Positions 7,501-16,971 are shown, counted from the stretch's first letter. The stretch is 64,000 nucleotides of DNA from an uncultured Flavobacteriaceae bacterium (GCA_937959395.1 CALGLR010000077.1:1-64000); one strand, 5' to 3'. Program-made: numbers and translations. Notes: generated from the letters alone by a model not told the origin.

Positions 7501-10413
7501 CTATCTCTTTAAGGTAAAATGTCCTTTATATTGTTCATTTTTACTCGGTCTATTTACTACAAACCAATAATCGGAAGTAGGAAGTGGCAATCCATTTAAA
7601 GTACCATCCCATCCTTTAGATCTAGGATCTATATTTTTTATTAATTTTCCATAACGATCAAAAATTGAAACTTCAATATCTGGTTCTTGTTCTGAGAAAT
7701 AAAGTTGCCAATAATCATGATATCCATCTCCATTAGGTGTAAAAAACTTAGGATGAAATAATGCATATACAGAATCACTTGCTTTCCCACAGCCATTTTT
7801 ATCTCTTACAAAAACGGTATAATCTCCAGTTTTTAAACCTTCAAAGACATTACTATCTTGATAATCAAAATCATTTAATGAATATTCGTAATCACCATTT
7901 CCTTCAACAGATACTGTAAAACCATTATCGGTTTCTGACCAATCTTCTATTTCTATGTTAATAATCGTAGGCGCTTGAGATTCTATAACTTCAATTGTTT
8001 TACTATAATTACAATGAGTTATTGGTGTTGTTGGATGTCTTTTAGTTACTGTTACTTCGTAATTTCCTGGATCATTTACTACAATTTCTCTTGTTGTTTC
8101 CCCAGTAGACCATAAATAGTCATCATAACCTTCATCTGCAATTAGTGTAATTGAATTATTAGCACACTTATACCACGTTCTATTAATTTCTAATTTTTCA
8201 TATTCAAGAACTTCTACAAAGAAAGAACCTATACGATAGCAATTTATAGTCTCTGTATTTTCTATTCTGAAAAATAATTCTTGCCTATTATCTATATTTT
8301 CATACAATCCGTTAATTGCATTTGAGTTAACTTCTGCTTCTTCTTGAGATTCATAATAAGTTATAATATATGGTCCATTAAATCCATTAGCAATTTGATC
8401 ATCCTGCATCGTTAAATCAAAAAGCTCTGAACCATTATTTGAAGCTTCATCACATAAATACATATCATTTGGTTGATTTATATGCATATAATCGCTTATT
8501 GTAATTTCAAAACTTGTAGTATCATAACAATCAATAGCTGTATTATTATTACCAACTCTTATATAGATTAGTTGAGGATTACTTATTGTTTGAAAATTTT
8601 CAGGTAGAGCTCCTACTCCATTATTTGCGTCACTTTCTGTTAAGTGATAAGTAACATTATAATTTGAAGCTAGCTGTGTATCTAATACTAATGAGGTAAA
8701 CTGCGACAAATTAACAGTTTCACTTCCATCGTTTGAAACATCATCGCAAACGTTTACATTTTGAACTTGATAAGCTACGGCTGGTTTTTCAACTACTAAT
8801 TCAAAATTTACTGTATCAAAACAGTTTCTATTATTTGAATTAAAAACTTTTGCTATAATTTCTTGATTTGTAACAACATTAGAATAGATAGATGGAAGCA
8901 TATTTTCATGAGCAATCACGTCATCCATGTTTAAAAAATAACTAACATTATAGATACCACCAGATAATTCACCTAGTATTTCTTCGTTTTTTAATTCTAA
9001 ATTAAATAATTCTGTTCCATCTAAAGAGGCTTCATCACAAACGTAATAGTTAGATGCAGGACTTGCCTCTGGTGTACTAATAATTAATACTTCTTTCTCA
9101 AGACTTCTTGTACTTGTTCCAGATGTAATAATTGCTGTAACATTATAAATACCAGGATTACTATATCTATGACTAGGACTTTCATTTGTTGAAGTATTAC
9201 CATCTCCAAAATTCCAAGAAACAGAATCTACTGCAACACTAGAATTTAAAGAAAATTCAACTATTTCACCTTCACAGGCATTATTTGCTTTAATTCCGGC
9301 TAATAAATACGATTGTATAAAAGGTGGTAAACCTTGCTTACATAGTCTTCCATTAAGATCTACTCCTTCATTAACGTAATGACAATCTATACCACTTTTT
9401 TCGGGATCATTTATTACTCCTAAATAAGTTCTATCTGGTCGAGCATAATATATTTTCCCATCAATACCCAATTGAAGAGCGCCTCTCTTACTTCTTTCTT
9501 TATGAATTTCTACCTTAGAATTTTGAATATCTGGACTTGTTAAATCAAATTGTAGTAAACTAGTATCTGGGCTCGCAAACAAGCCTCCAGTAGAAACATA
9601 TACTTTTTCTGAACTTGGAGAAAATTCTGCACTATAGGAAGCATACTCTGTATCTAATGAAATTTCACCATCAAGTATCCCTGTAGAAGCATTAAAATTA
9701 TGAAGACATATATGTCTTTGGTTTTGGTTACACAATATGACTTTTGTAGCATCTGCTGAGATTTTTAAATAACCTCTACCATCGTAAGTACCACATTCAG
9801 AAAATGTTGTTTTAACAGCTGTGTTTATACCTAAATCATTAATTCTAAATGCATGAAAAGTATCATATCTACCTTCACTTCCTGTTACTCCAGCATAAGA
9901 CATTATCCAATAGCCATTATTATCATCTTCTATAGCTGCAATTTTTTCTGCGCTATGTTCTAGTAAATTTATATTTTTTTGAGAATTAATAATTGCTCCA
10001 TTTCCACCGTTTAATGTAAGGTCTAATACGCTATAGTATAATCCTCCACGATGACTAATCGCTTGAACCGTAAAAATATAATATTGATTTAAATTGGTTG
10101 GGTTTGGGACAATAACTGCAGATTGACTACTCGATGGATTTCCTTTTAATTCTGTACCATTTGGCATGATAGTATGATTTCTATCCCAAACTTTTGATCC
10201 ATCTGTGTAAAATAATAATTCACCATTTTCATCTGAAATGGTTGCACATCCTTCAACTGTGTCTAATTGTCCATTGGTTAATGCAGTAGGGTAACCAGAA
10301 TTAAAATCGATTCCAGCGTTTTCGCCAAAATACCAAATTGCTGCTTCACTTTGTGCAGAAACCATAACGTATGCGAATAGCAACACTAACGTAGGTAATA
10401 ACTTTAAGTTCAT
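7501..10413 (-). CDS. T9SS type B sorting domain-containing surface protein, tandem paralog
   Basis: A 970-residue paralog of the next gene downstream, with the same architecture: signal peptide (residues 1-20), SEAAIWYFGENAGIDFNSG start, PKD domain (SVSWNFGDGNTSTNE), three repeated LCDEAS/VCDDVSNDG units, and a type-B sorting domain (FTPNGDGYHDYWQL, WDGTLNGLPLPTSDYWFVV). The two share a near-identical C-terminus (NRPSKNEQYKGHFTLKR) but diverge in the middle, as expected after an older tandem duplication under different selection. The gene is probably first in a two-gene operon. The ligand is unknown; the repeats suggest adhesion or matrix binding. Confidence 0.88.
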   Translation of the reverse strand: MNLKLLPTLVLLFAYVMVSAQSEAAIWYFGENAGIDFNSGYPTALTNGQLDTVEGCATISDENGELLFYTDGSKVWDRNHTIMPNGTELKGNPSSSQSAVIVPNPTNLNQYYIFTVQAISHRGGLYYSVLDLTLNGGNGAIINSQKNINLLEHSAEKIAAIEDDNNGYWIMSYAGVTGSEGRYDTFHAFRINDLGINTAVKTTFSECGTYDGRGYLKISADATKVILCNQNQRHICLHNFNASTGILDGEISLDTEYASYSAEFSPSSEKVYVSTGGLFASPDTSLLQFDLTSPDIQNSKVEIHKERSKRGALQLGIDGKIYYARPDRTYLGVINDPEKSGIDCHYVNEGVDLNGRLCKQGLPPFIQSYLLAGIKANNACEGEIVEFSLNSSVAVDSVSWNFGDGNTSTNESPSHRYSNPGIYNVTAIITSGTSTRSLEKEVLIISTPEASPASNYYVCDEASLDGTELFNLELKNEEILGELSGGIYNVSYFLNMDDVIAHENMLPSIYSNVVTNQEIIAKVFNSNNRNCFDTVNFELVVEKPAVAYQVQNVNVCDDVSNDGSETVNLSQFTSLVLDTQLASNYNVTYHLTESDANNGVGALPENFQTISNPQLIYIRVGNNNTAIDCYDTTSFEITISDYMHINQPNDMYLCDEASNNGSELFDLTMQDDQIANGFNGPYIITYYESQEEAEVNSNAINGLYENIDNRQELFFRIENTETINCYRIGSFFVEVLEYEKLEINRTWYKCANNSITLIADEGYDDYLWSTGETTREIVVNDPGNYEVTVTKRHPTTPITHCNYSKTIEVIESQAPTIINIEIEDWSETDNGFTVSVEGNGDYEYSLNDFDYQDSNVFEGLKTGDYTVFVRDKNGCGKASDSVYALFHPKFFTPNGDGYHDYWQLYFSEQEPDIEVSIFDRYGKLIKNIDPRSKGWDGTLNGLPLPTSDYWFVVNRPSKNEQYKGHFTLKR

Positions 10414-10556
10414 TATAATGGGGGCTTATAATTAATTTAAAGCAAACATAATATAAATTTACCGTTTATCCTAATTATATGCGTTTTATCGATTAAATAT
10501 TATTTAATTAATTAATCTATATGGCATAATTTATGTAATAATAAAGTTAAGTTTAT

Positions 10557-10564
10557 TACTTTTG
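10557..10564 (+). promoter_or_regulatory. Bacteroidota -7 promoter element
   Basis: TACTTTTG matches TAnnTTTG. It places transcription initiation near 10571, on top of the first ATG of the following gene, so the second ATG at 10583 is the more likely start. No convincing -33 TTG is seen. Confidence 0.5.
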
Positions 10565-10582
10565 TGAACGATGAATATAGCT

Positions 10583-11362
10583 ATGAAGCATTTCTTAACC
10601 CTCTTTTTATTAATTATTGGAATTTTTACTTGTTTCTCGCAAAATGAAACTAAAGTAGAAGGTATCATAATTAATGCCACCAATGATGTACCTCTTGAGA
10701 GTGTAAACATTGTTAATCTAAATCAAGTTATAGGAACAACTACAAATAAAAAAGGTGAATTTAAACTTAATGCTAAAGTTAATGACACTTTACACTTATC
10801 TTACTTAGGTTTTAAATCTATAAAAGTAAGAGTAACTAATGACTGGTTAAAATATGGGAGTTCTACAATAACTCTAACAGAATTAGCTTTAGCTTTAGAA
10901 GAAGTTGTTATTAACGAACTAAAATTAACGGGGTATTTAGAAGTAGACATAAAACAAGTTGAATCCAATACAAATTATCGTTACAGCATTTCCGGTTTAC
11001 CAAACGGTTATGAAGCAGGTGGAAATAGATCGCCCAGCTCTATTACGAAAGTATTAGGTTCTATATTTAACCCCTTAGATTTTTTATATAATACTTTTGG
11101 AAAAAAAGGGAAAGAATTACGTAAGTTAAAACAAATGAAGAAAGATGATAAAATTAGAAATCTTCTAGCTTCACGCTTTGATAGGGAGATGCTTATGGTT
11201 TTACTTAAAGTAAACAAAGTAGATTTAGACGAGATCGTTAGCCAATGTAACTATTCTCCAGAATTTATAAACAAAGCTAATGATTTACAGGTTTTAGACG
11301 CTATAAGTCAATGTTATGAAGAATATAAAGTATTGAGTAGAAATAGACGTAGTCGTATTTAA
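10583..11362 (+). CDS. Carboxypeptidase-like regulatory domain-containing secreted protein
   Basis: A product of 259 residues from the ATG at 10583 (MKHFLTLFLLIIGIFTCFSQ is a clean signal peptide). An earlier in-frame ATG at 10571 adds four residues but coincides with the predicted transcription start. Residues about 25-105 form a CarboxypepD_reg-like domain (VEGIIINATNDVPLESVNI, GTTTNKKGEFKL, LSYLGFKSIKV). The C-terminal 150 residues are charged and predicted mostly helical, with no recognised domain. Unlike TonB receptors with this domain, there is no barrel. Probably periplasmic or outer-membrane associated; function unknown. Confidence 0.75.
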   Translation: MKHFLTLFLLIIGIFTCFSQNETKVEGIIINATNDVPLESVNIVNLNQVIGTTTNKKGEFKLNAKVNDTLHLSYLGFKSIKVRVTNDWLKYGSSTITLTELALALEEVVINELKLTGYLEVDIKQVESNTNYRYSISGLPNGYEAGGNRSPSSITKVLGSIFNPLDFLYNTFGKKGKELRKLKQMKKDDKIRNLLASRFDREMLMVLLKVNKVDLDEIVSQCNYSPEFINKANDLQVLDAISQCYEEYKVLSRNRRSRI

Positions 11363-11380
11363 CGAATTATTTTATTTATT

Positions 11381-11542
11381 GAACTCGTTTAAACTTTTTT
11401 AATTTGCTAAAAAATTGCCCTTTTGTATCTGATTTTAGTCTTTAATTTTCATTCCGTAGCGATGCTATGCAATTCAAAAAAGCCGTTAACCAAATCCAAA
11501 ATGACTAATTTTCGCTTAAATCCAAAAAGTTTAAACGAGTTC
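11381..11542 (+). repeat. Dispersed palindromic element, copy A (MITE-like)
   Basis: A 162-bp intergenic element bounded by terminal inverted repeats GAACTCGTTTAAACTTTTT and its complement. The arms stay partly complementary inward, and the centre is conserved as ATTCCGTAGCGATGCTATGC. Related copies lie at 19017-19175 (same orientation) and 61170-61330 (opposite orientation). No ORF and no clear target duplication are visible here. Confidence 0.8.
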
Positions 11543-11558
11543 ATTTTTTCAAACCTAT

Positions 11559-11618
11559 ATTTGCCTACAATAAGGAATGATTAGAATTATTTGCCTACAA
11601 TAAGGAATGATTAGAATT
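11559..11618. repeat. Exact 30-bp tandem duplication
   Basis: Two identical 30-bp units (11559-11588 and 11589-11618), each beginning ATTTGCCTACAATAAGG. The first copy, with its left flank, forms TATATTTG, a perfect -7 promoter box (TAnnTTTG). The second copy is preceded by AATT instead, which destroys the box. The duplication lies just upstream of the truncated BtuF-like gene and lengthens its leader. Confidence 0.8.
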
Positions 11619-11648
11619 TAGTACCTTTCTGAAAAACAATAACATATA

Positions 11649-12290
11649 ATGAAAATAATTCCCTCGATACTGCTAATTTTAATATTAGTTTCTTGCAATA
11701 CGTCTAAAAAACAAGACAATTCTTTACCCTTGCCAGAAGAAACTTTTACCTCAACTAAGAAGGATAATAAGTTTCCTAATTCAGAAATTGAAAATACTAA
11801 AATTAAATATGCTGAAGGATTTACAATTACCAATTACGGAAATTATAAATTATTAGAGATTAATAACGCTTTACCAAAACAAGATAAAGCACATCGCTAT
11901 GTTCTTTTAACAAAAGAACAATCTATGGTAGCGACTTTTAATAGAAGTGAATACGATGGTATTATTACAGTTCCTATAGAACGTATTGCTGCAAATTACA
12001 AAGAACATCTTGATATTCTTAAGGCTTTAAATGTTAGTCATTCAATTATTGAAAATAATGGTTCTAAAAACCCTAAGGAATTGCTAGAAAATAAACCAAA
12101 CTTAATTGTTACTCCCGGAATAAATGGAATTGATAATAAATTAGAAAACTTAAGAAAAGCTAATATCTCATTAATTTACACAGGAGGCTGGAACGAAAAA
12201 TCAAAATTAGCAAAAGCAGAATGGATAAAATTTTTTGCGGCTTTATATATGAAAGAGAATGATGCTAATTCAATCTTTAAAACGTATTAG
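11649..12290 (+). CDS. Truncated BtuF-like substrate-binding lipoprotein
   Basis: A 213-residue product with a lipoprotein signal (lipobox LVSC, Cys near residue 16). It aligns by eye with the first 210 or so residues of the complete 378-residue BtuF-like protein at 21230: IKYAEGFTITNYGNYK against IKYAKGFTITTYDDYK, GGWNEKSKLAKAEWIK against GAWTEQHPLGRAEWIK, and NDANSIFKT against EADSIFKT. It then stops at the next codon. Removing one G near 12285 restores a few matching codons (KTI), so a frameshift plus loss of about 165 C-terminal codons is likely. Without the second lobe it should not bind ligand in the usual clamp, although the retained lipobox allows a residual role. The downstream DUF71 gene starts 17 bp later. 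Confidence 0.8.
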   Translation: MKIIPSILLILILVSCNTSKKQDNSLPLPEETFTSTKKDNKFPNSEIENTKIKYAEGFTITNYGNYKLLEINNALPKQDKAHRYVLLTKEQSMVATFNRSEYDGIITVPIERIAANYKEHLDILKALNVSHSIIENNGSKNPKELLENKPNLIVTPGINGIDNKLENLRKANISLIYTGGWNEKSKLAKAEWIKFFAALYMKENDANSIFKTY

Positions 12291-12307
12291 ATTCCCAAAA
12301 ATAATAA

Positions 12308-13024
12308 ATGAAAAAACACAAAACGTATTTTAATTGGAGTACAGGAAAAGATTCAGCTTTGGCTCTTTACCATTTATTAAAAAACCCAGATTACAGCATA
12401 GATGAATTAATAACGACAGTAAATAGTCATTATAATAGAGTATCAATGCATGGTTTACGTAGAGAATTATTAGAAGCTCAAACTAAAGCATTAAATATAA
12501 ATGCTACAGTAATTGAGTTACCAGAACAACCTACAATGGCTGTTTATGAGACTAAAATGACTGAAACCATAAATACTCTTAAAGAAAAAGGGTTTACGCA
12601 TAGTGCTTTTGGAGATATTTTCCTTGAAGATTTAAAGAAATATAGAGAACAGAATTTAGAAAAATTAGATATTAAAACAATATTCCCGCTATGGAAAATA
12701 AACACGACTACTCTAATTAATGAGTTTATTGATTTAGGCTTTAAATCTATAATTGTTTGTGCCAATTCAACTTATTTTGATGATCAGTTTGTAGGAAAAA
12801 TAATAGATAAAAATTTTATTAAAAGCCTCCCAAAAGGAGTAGATCCTTGTGGAGAAAATGGAGAATTTCATACATTTTGTTTTGATGGTCCAATTTTTAA
12901 ATCTCCAATACCCTTTACAATAGGCGAAAAAGTGTATCGAGAATATAATTCGCCTAAAAAAGAAGATTCTATTTGCAAAAGCGAAAAATCAGGATTTTGG
13001 TATTGTGATTTAATACCCAACTAA
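12308..13024 (+). CDS. DUF71/COG2102 PP-loop ATPase (diphthine-ammonia-ligase related, B12-salvage subgroup)
   Basis: A 238-residue cytoplasmic protein. The PP-loop ATP-pyrophosphatase motif is at residues 8-16 (WSTGKDSAL), and the family signature GENGEFHTFCFDGPIF lies near 181-196. Eukaryotic relatives (Dph6) amidate diphthine, which bacteria lack. A bacterial subgroup of DUF71 has been linked by comparative genomics to B12 salvage. Here it is translationally close to a BtuF-like lipoprotein remnant and 7 kb from a full B12 locus, which supports the B12 subgroup, perhaps an amide-forming step on a corrinoid precursor. The substrate is inferred, not demonstrated. Confidence 0.82.
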   Translation: MKKHKTYFNWSTGKDSALALYHLLKNPDYSIDELITTVNSHYNRVSMHGLRRELLEAQTKALNINATVIELPEQPTMAVYETKMTETINTLKEKGFTHSAFGDIFLEDLKKYREQNLEKLDIKTIFPLWKINTTTLINEFIDLGFKSIIVCANSTYFDDQFVGKIIDKNFIKSLPKGVDPCGENGEFHTFCFDGPIFKSPIPFTIGEKVYREYNSPKKEDSICKSEKSGFWYCDLIPN

Positions 13025-13026
13025 AA

Positions 13027-13057
13027 AGAAGTTGCATTTTAATGCAACCTCTTTTTT
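13027..13057 (+). terminator. Intrinsic terminator after the DUF71 gene
   Basis: GTTGCATT (13031-13038) and AATGCAAC (13041-13048), extended by AGA/TCT pairs, are followed by TTTTTT. The A-run on the other side may let it also terminate the convergent metalloprotease transcript. Confidence 0.8.
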
Positions 13058-13103
13058 GTTTAATCCCTTTTTAAATTAAAATAACCTCTTCTTGTATTTA
13101 TTA

Positions 13104-15629
13104 TTAAAATTTAACAGGTCTGTATCTATTTTTAGAATCAAGAATTAAATTAATTCTTTCCACTGCATCCTGTAAATGATAGCTTGTCATTTTATCTGAA
13201 CTACGTGAAACCACTTTTTTGATACTTTTCTTCAAAACACCTAATTCTGCTCTAACTATGGATCGAATATCACTTTGTGATACATTCACATCCGTTCTTA
13301 CTATAAAACGACTAAATTCCTCAGGAATTGGCTCTTGATCATTAACCATTAAAAACTCTAACTGGTCTATGTAAGCACGCTGAAGATTACGTCTATAAAC
13401 ATCTATTTTTTTGCCATTTCTTAATTCGCTCCAAATATTTTCGCGTAATTCTACCATCATATCTAACAAACTATAGACGTTACTTGAATTAATAGATTCA
13501 TTTTCTATCAATCTAGCCATTCGACCATGATCCAATAAGGTGTTTAGGATTCTAACTTGATAAAATCGAATACGTTCTATATGTCCTGCTGATTCAATTT
13601 TATTAAAAATAGTCTGATCTAACAACCAATCTGGTGTGTTAAACAATTGTAATTTTAAAAAATGCATAGCACGCTTCTGATTTTCTTTAGAAACATGTGT
13701 GTATATATCGCCTTTTTGATCGTAGGTTTTGTTGTATTGATAAACCCCTCCTATATTAGAAACGACATGTCCCATATAACGGCTATATTGAGCCAAAACT
13801 TGCTTATACATGATTTCTAAATCATCATAATTTTTTCCATCTTCTGAAGTCCATTTTATTAAATTTGGAACAATTCTTTTAAGGTTTTCAATACCATAAG
13901 TACTTGCTTTTACAGCATCATCCCCAAGATCTTCAGTCTGAGAGCTTGGATCTATCACACCAAATTGCTGGGCACCAAATCGGTACATTGGATCATCCGA
14001 ATGCTTTAAAATCCAACTATCTAGTGTCTTTTTTTCTTCTTTGGCTGTTTTATATAGAATTGGTTTGTATCCCCATTGAACAGCATACTTATCATAAACA
14101 CCTATGTTTGGCATTAGTGCGACGTTTCCGTCTCCAGGTTGTGCAACATAATTAAAACGCGCATAATCCATAATTGAAGGTGCTGTACCATATTTTTTTG
14201 TGAATTCTGGATCGCGAAGAGATTCAACAGGGTAAGCCGAGCTACTTCCCATATTGTGTGGAAGACCTATTGTATGACCCACCTCATGTGAAGATACAAA
14301 TCGAATTAATCGTCCCATAATTTCATCTTTAAAAGCCACTCCTTGGGCTTCTGGATTAATTGCTGCTGTTTGCACAAAATACCAATTACGTAATAATGTC
14401 ATTACATTATGATACCAATTAATATCACTCTCTAAAATTTCTCCCGATCTTGGATCACTTACATGAGGGCCATTTGCATTAGGGATAGGTGAAGCTAAAT
14501 AACGAACCACTGAATATCTTACATCTTCGGGACTCCAATCAGGATCTTCTTCTATTGATGGAGGATCTTTTGCAATTATAGCGTCTTTAAAACCTGCTGC
14601 TTCAAAAGCAACTTGCCAGTCTTCAATACCTTGTTTTATATATTTCACCCATTTTTTAGGAGTCGCACGATCTACATAGTAAACTATTTGTTTTTTTGGT
14701 ACAACTAACTCTCCTCTTTTAAATTTATCAAGGTCTTCATCTCTAACTTCGAGCTTCCAACGATCCAAATATCTCACCGTTTTACTTTTCTGATCTTCTA
14801 ATCCATAATCTGTTTGACCACGTGCAAACCACCCTACTCGCTCATCAAAATAACGTCGTTTCATCGGGGTTTTAGGAAGTAATATTAATGAATTACTCAT
14901 TTCCATAGAAATAGATCCAGTACTACTATTAGAAGGTGGCTTTCCAGACAAATACGTTTTTACATGTCTCGCTTCAATATTTAACGGATAACTTCTAATA
15001 GAATCGATATAAGATCTATTTTCGTCTAGTTTTGAAATCTTATATTCTTCACGGCGAAATGCAGGAAAACCTAATGCTTTTACATCTTTTTTAAAAAGAT
15101 TAGTAACTTCTACAACTGTTGCATTTTTTGAGCTATTCAATGAATCTTTATGAAATGCTTTAATAGGAAAAGCATATAATATAGGTTCAAAATTAGAATT
15201 TACGACTGCTTCATGAATAGGTAGAGAATCAGAGGCAACGACTTGATGCGATACTATTCTTAACAAAACTTCTTTATTTTTTCTTTGCCATCTTAGTACT
15301 TGCGTATTTTGTTTACCACCTCCAAAGCCAATTCCTGAAGCCGTTTTAGAGATACGAGTTACCATTAACATTTCTCTATTAAATAGAGAATCTGGAATCT
15401 CATAAAAATATTTATCATCAAGATTGTGAACCGTAAAAAGTCCTTTATCGCTTTTAGCTTTATCTGTAATTACCTTTCCATATGGTTTGATAACATTTTT
15501 GCCTTTTTTATCTTTTAAAGAATCATTAACCGTTTTTTCTTTAGTTAATTTTCCTTTTTCTGTCCGAAAAATTGAGCATCCAGAGAGCATTGCTGTTAAC
15601 AGCAATAATAGTAAAGTGTGTTTTTTCAT
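13104..15629 (-). CDS. Zinc-dependent metalloprotease lipoprotein (DUF5117/DUF5118 type)
   Basis: An 841-residue lipoprotein (lipobox LSGC, Cys near 18). The catalytic metzincin-like motif HEVGHTIGLPH is at about residues 448-458 and supplies three zinc-binding His and the catalytic Glu. The N-terminal half (HNLDDKYFYEIPDSLFNREM, VTRISKTASGIGFGGGKQ) matches the flanking domains of the Bacteroidota zinc-dependent metalloprotease family. Further conserved text is DPRSGEILESDINWYHN before the active site and APSIMDYARFNYVAQPGDG after it, where a Met-turn is expected. Located in the periplasm or on the cell surface. It appears monocistronic. Confidence 0.88.
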   Translation of the reverse strand: MKKHTLLLLLLTAMLSGCSIFRTEKGKLTKEKTVNDSLKDKKGKNVIKPYGKVITDKAKSDKGLFTVHNLDDKYFYEIPDSLFNREMLMVTRISKTASGIGFGGGKQNTQVLRWQRKNKEVLLRIVSHQVVASDSLPIHEAVVNSNFEPILYAFPIKAFHKDSLNSSKNATVVEVTNLFKKDVKALGFPAFRREEYKISKLDENRSYIDSIRSYPLNIEARHVKTYLSGKPPSNSSTGSISMEMSNSLILLPKTPMKRRYFDERVGWFARGQTDYGLEDQKSKTVRYLDRWKLEVRDEDLDKFKRGELVVPKKQIVYYVDRATPKKWVKYIKQGIEDWQVAFEAAGFKDAIIAKDPPSIEEDPDWSPEDVRYSVVRYLASPIPNANGPHVSDPRSGEILESDINWYHNVMTLLRNWYFVQTAAINPEAQGVAFKDEIMGRLIRFVSSHEVGHTIGLPHNMGSSSAYPVESLRDPEFTKKYGTAPSIMDYARFNYVAQPGDGNVALMPNIGVYDKYAVQWGYKPILYKTAKEEKKTLDSWILKHSDDPMYRFGAQQFGVIDPSSQTEDLGDDAVKASTYGIENLKRIVPNLIKWTSEDGKNYDDLEIMYKQVLAQYSRYMGHVVSNIGGVYQYNKTYDQKGDIYTHVSKENQKRAMHFLKLQLFNTPDWLLDQTIFNKIESAGHIERIRFYQVRILNTLLDHGRMARLIENESINSSNVYSLLDMMVELRENIWSELRNGKKIDVYRRNLQRAYIDQLEFLMVNDQEPIPEEFSRFIVRTDVNVSQSDIRSIVRAELGVLKKSIKKVVSRSSDKMTSYHLQDAVERINLILDSKNRYRPVKF

Positions 15630-15763
15630 AGTTTTTTAGTCTAGTATAGCTAGGAATGTTTTTTAAGTTTAGCGAAATAATAAAAATTTAAGTTGCTAAA
15701 TAAACCCCTTTCTTAATAGTAAACAAGAAAAGTATCTCCAAATTCATGAATTCAGTGTATAAA

Positions 15764-15807
15764 AAAAATCCGTGAAACGTTGTAAATTATACAACCCACG
15801 GATTTTT
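15764..15807 (-). terminator. Terminator downstream of the btuB-btuG-like operon
   Basis: AAAAATCCGTG (15764-15774) pairs with CACGGATTTTT (15797-15807), with an inner GTTGT/ACAAC stem. On the minus strand it ends in a T-run and lies about 80 bp beyond the propeller-lipoprotein stop. Confidence 0.8.
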
Positions 15808-15888
15808 AGATATTTTTAGCTCTTTTTTATAAAAGAACCTGTTTGAAACTCTATTCAAAAGTTTTTAACAGATATTTTATCTTCTTTT

Positions 15889-16968
15889 TTAATTGAAATA
15901 AATTTTTGATGCTCCTAAGGCAACATCAAGAGTCTTAATCTTAATCATTAAATTTAGATCATAAATCAGTAATTCACTTTGCCCAGTAAAACTGGCATCG
16001 GTTACAAATAATCTATCATTTTTTACAGACATTCCGTACATAAATGGAGCAGTAGAAGTTGGATCTAAACTCAATAATGAAGTTGAAGGCAATGTGGTCT
16101 CTATATCTTGAAAACCATATAACTCATCATTTAAGATATAATAAATAGTTCCGTTTTCATAAGCCATTAAACTAGGGTGTGATCCAACTGGAAAAACAAG
16201 ATTAGATAGTATTGAATTATCGCTAACATTTATTTTAGTTATGGAAGCTTCAGTTTCAACAGGGGGCATTTCCCAAAATAAATTTTTCCCAGAACTTAAA
16301 ACAATTAAATTTCCAGAAGCATCAAAAATCATCTCATCTGGAGCATCATTAACAATAATAGTATTTACTGTATCATCGCTAACATTTATTACTGATATTT
16401 TATTATTAACGTTAAATCCACCTTTATGAGAGACATATAACTTCCCGTCTTTAGCTAAAACTTGTTCAGGGCCTTCATCAACAGGGATAATTGTTTCAAC
16501 TATATTAGAATTTAAATTAATCACAGCAATAAAATCATCTGTTGCAATGTTTGGATCACCCCAATTAGTTACATAGCCTCTATTTCCTGAAAAAGCGATA
16601 TATCTTGGAGTTACTAAACCTGTTGATATTATTTCTTGTTTTTCGAAAGTAGATCTGTTTACTATAACTATATTTCCGCTATCTACTACTAGATATGCTA
16701 AATCCCCATTAAAACCAATAGATTGGAAATAGTTTCCTAAAAGTTCATCATTAACATTAGAATACACCTCATTTTCTAAATTAGAAAGATCGTTTGATAA
16801 AAATGATACTGATCCTGATACTGAAGTTGATCCTTCCCCTGATATGAAAATTCCATTTTCATATGATTGTAAGGGTTCTTCTTGTTCTACAGCATCATCT
16901 ACACTTTCACAAGATGTAAAAATAGTTCCAATCAATAAGGCTAAAAAAGCCAATTTACTTAGTTTCAT
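15889..16968 (-). CDS. BtuG-like beta-propeller surface lipoprotein (DUF5074/YncE-like)
   Basis: A 359-residue lipoprotein with lipobox FTSC (Cys20) followed by acidic residues (ESVDD), consistent with a Bacteroidota surface-export signal. The rest is a repetitive propeller sequence: VAYLVVDSGNIVIV-type blades, YIAFSGNRGYVTNWG, PEQVLAKDGKLYVSH, PSLMAYENGTIYYIL. The gene begins 3 bp after the btuB-like gene and sits under the same cobalamin riboswitch. In gut Bacteroides, the BtuG propeller lipoprotein forms a lid complex with BtuB and binds cobalamin with very high affinity. Position and fold argue for the same role here; ligand binding is inferred. Confidence 0.78.
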   Translation of the reverse strand: MKLSKLAFLALLIGTIFTSCESVDDAVEQEEPLQSYENGIFISGEGSTSVSGSVSFLSNDLSNLENEVYSNVNDELLGNYFQSIGFNGDLAYLVVDSGNIVIVNRSTFEKQEIISTGLVTPRYIAFSGNRGYVTNWGDPNIATDDFIAVINLNSNIVETIIPVDEGPEQVLAKDGKLYVSHKGGFNVNNKISVINVSDDTVNTIIVNDAPDEMIFDASGNLIVLSSGKNLFWEMPPVETEASITKINVSDNSILSNLVFPVGSHPSLMAYENGTIYYILNDELYGFQDIETTLPSTSLLSLDPTSTAPFMYGMSVKNDRLFVTDASFTGQSELLIYDLNLMIKIKTLDVALGASKIYFN

Positions 16969-16971
16969 TGT

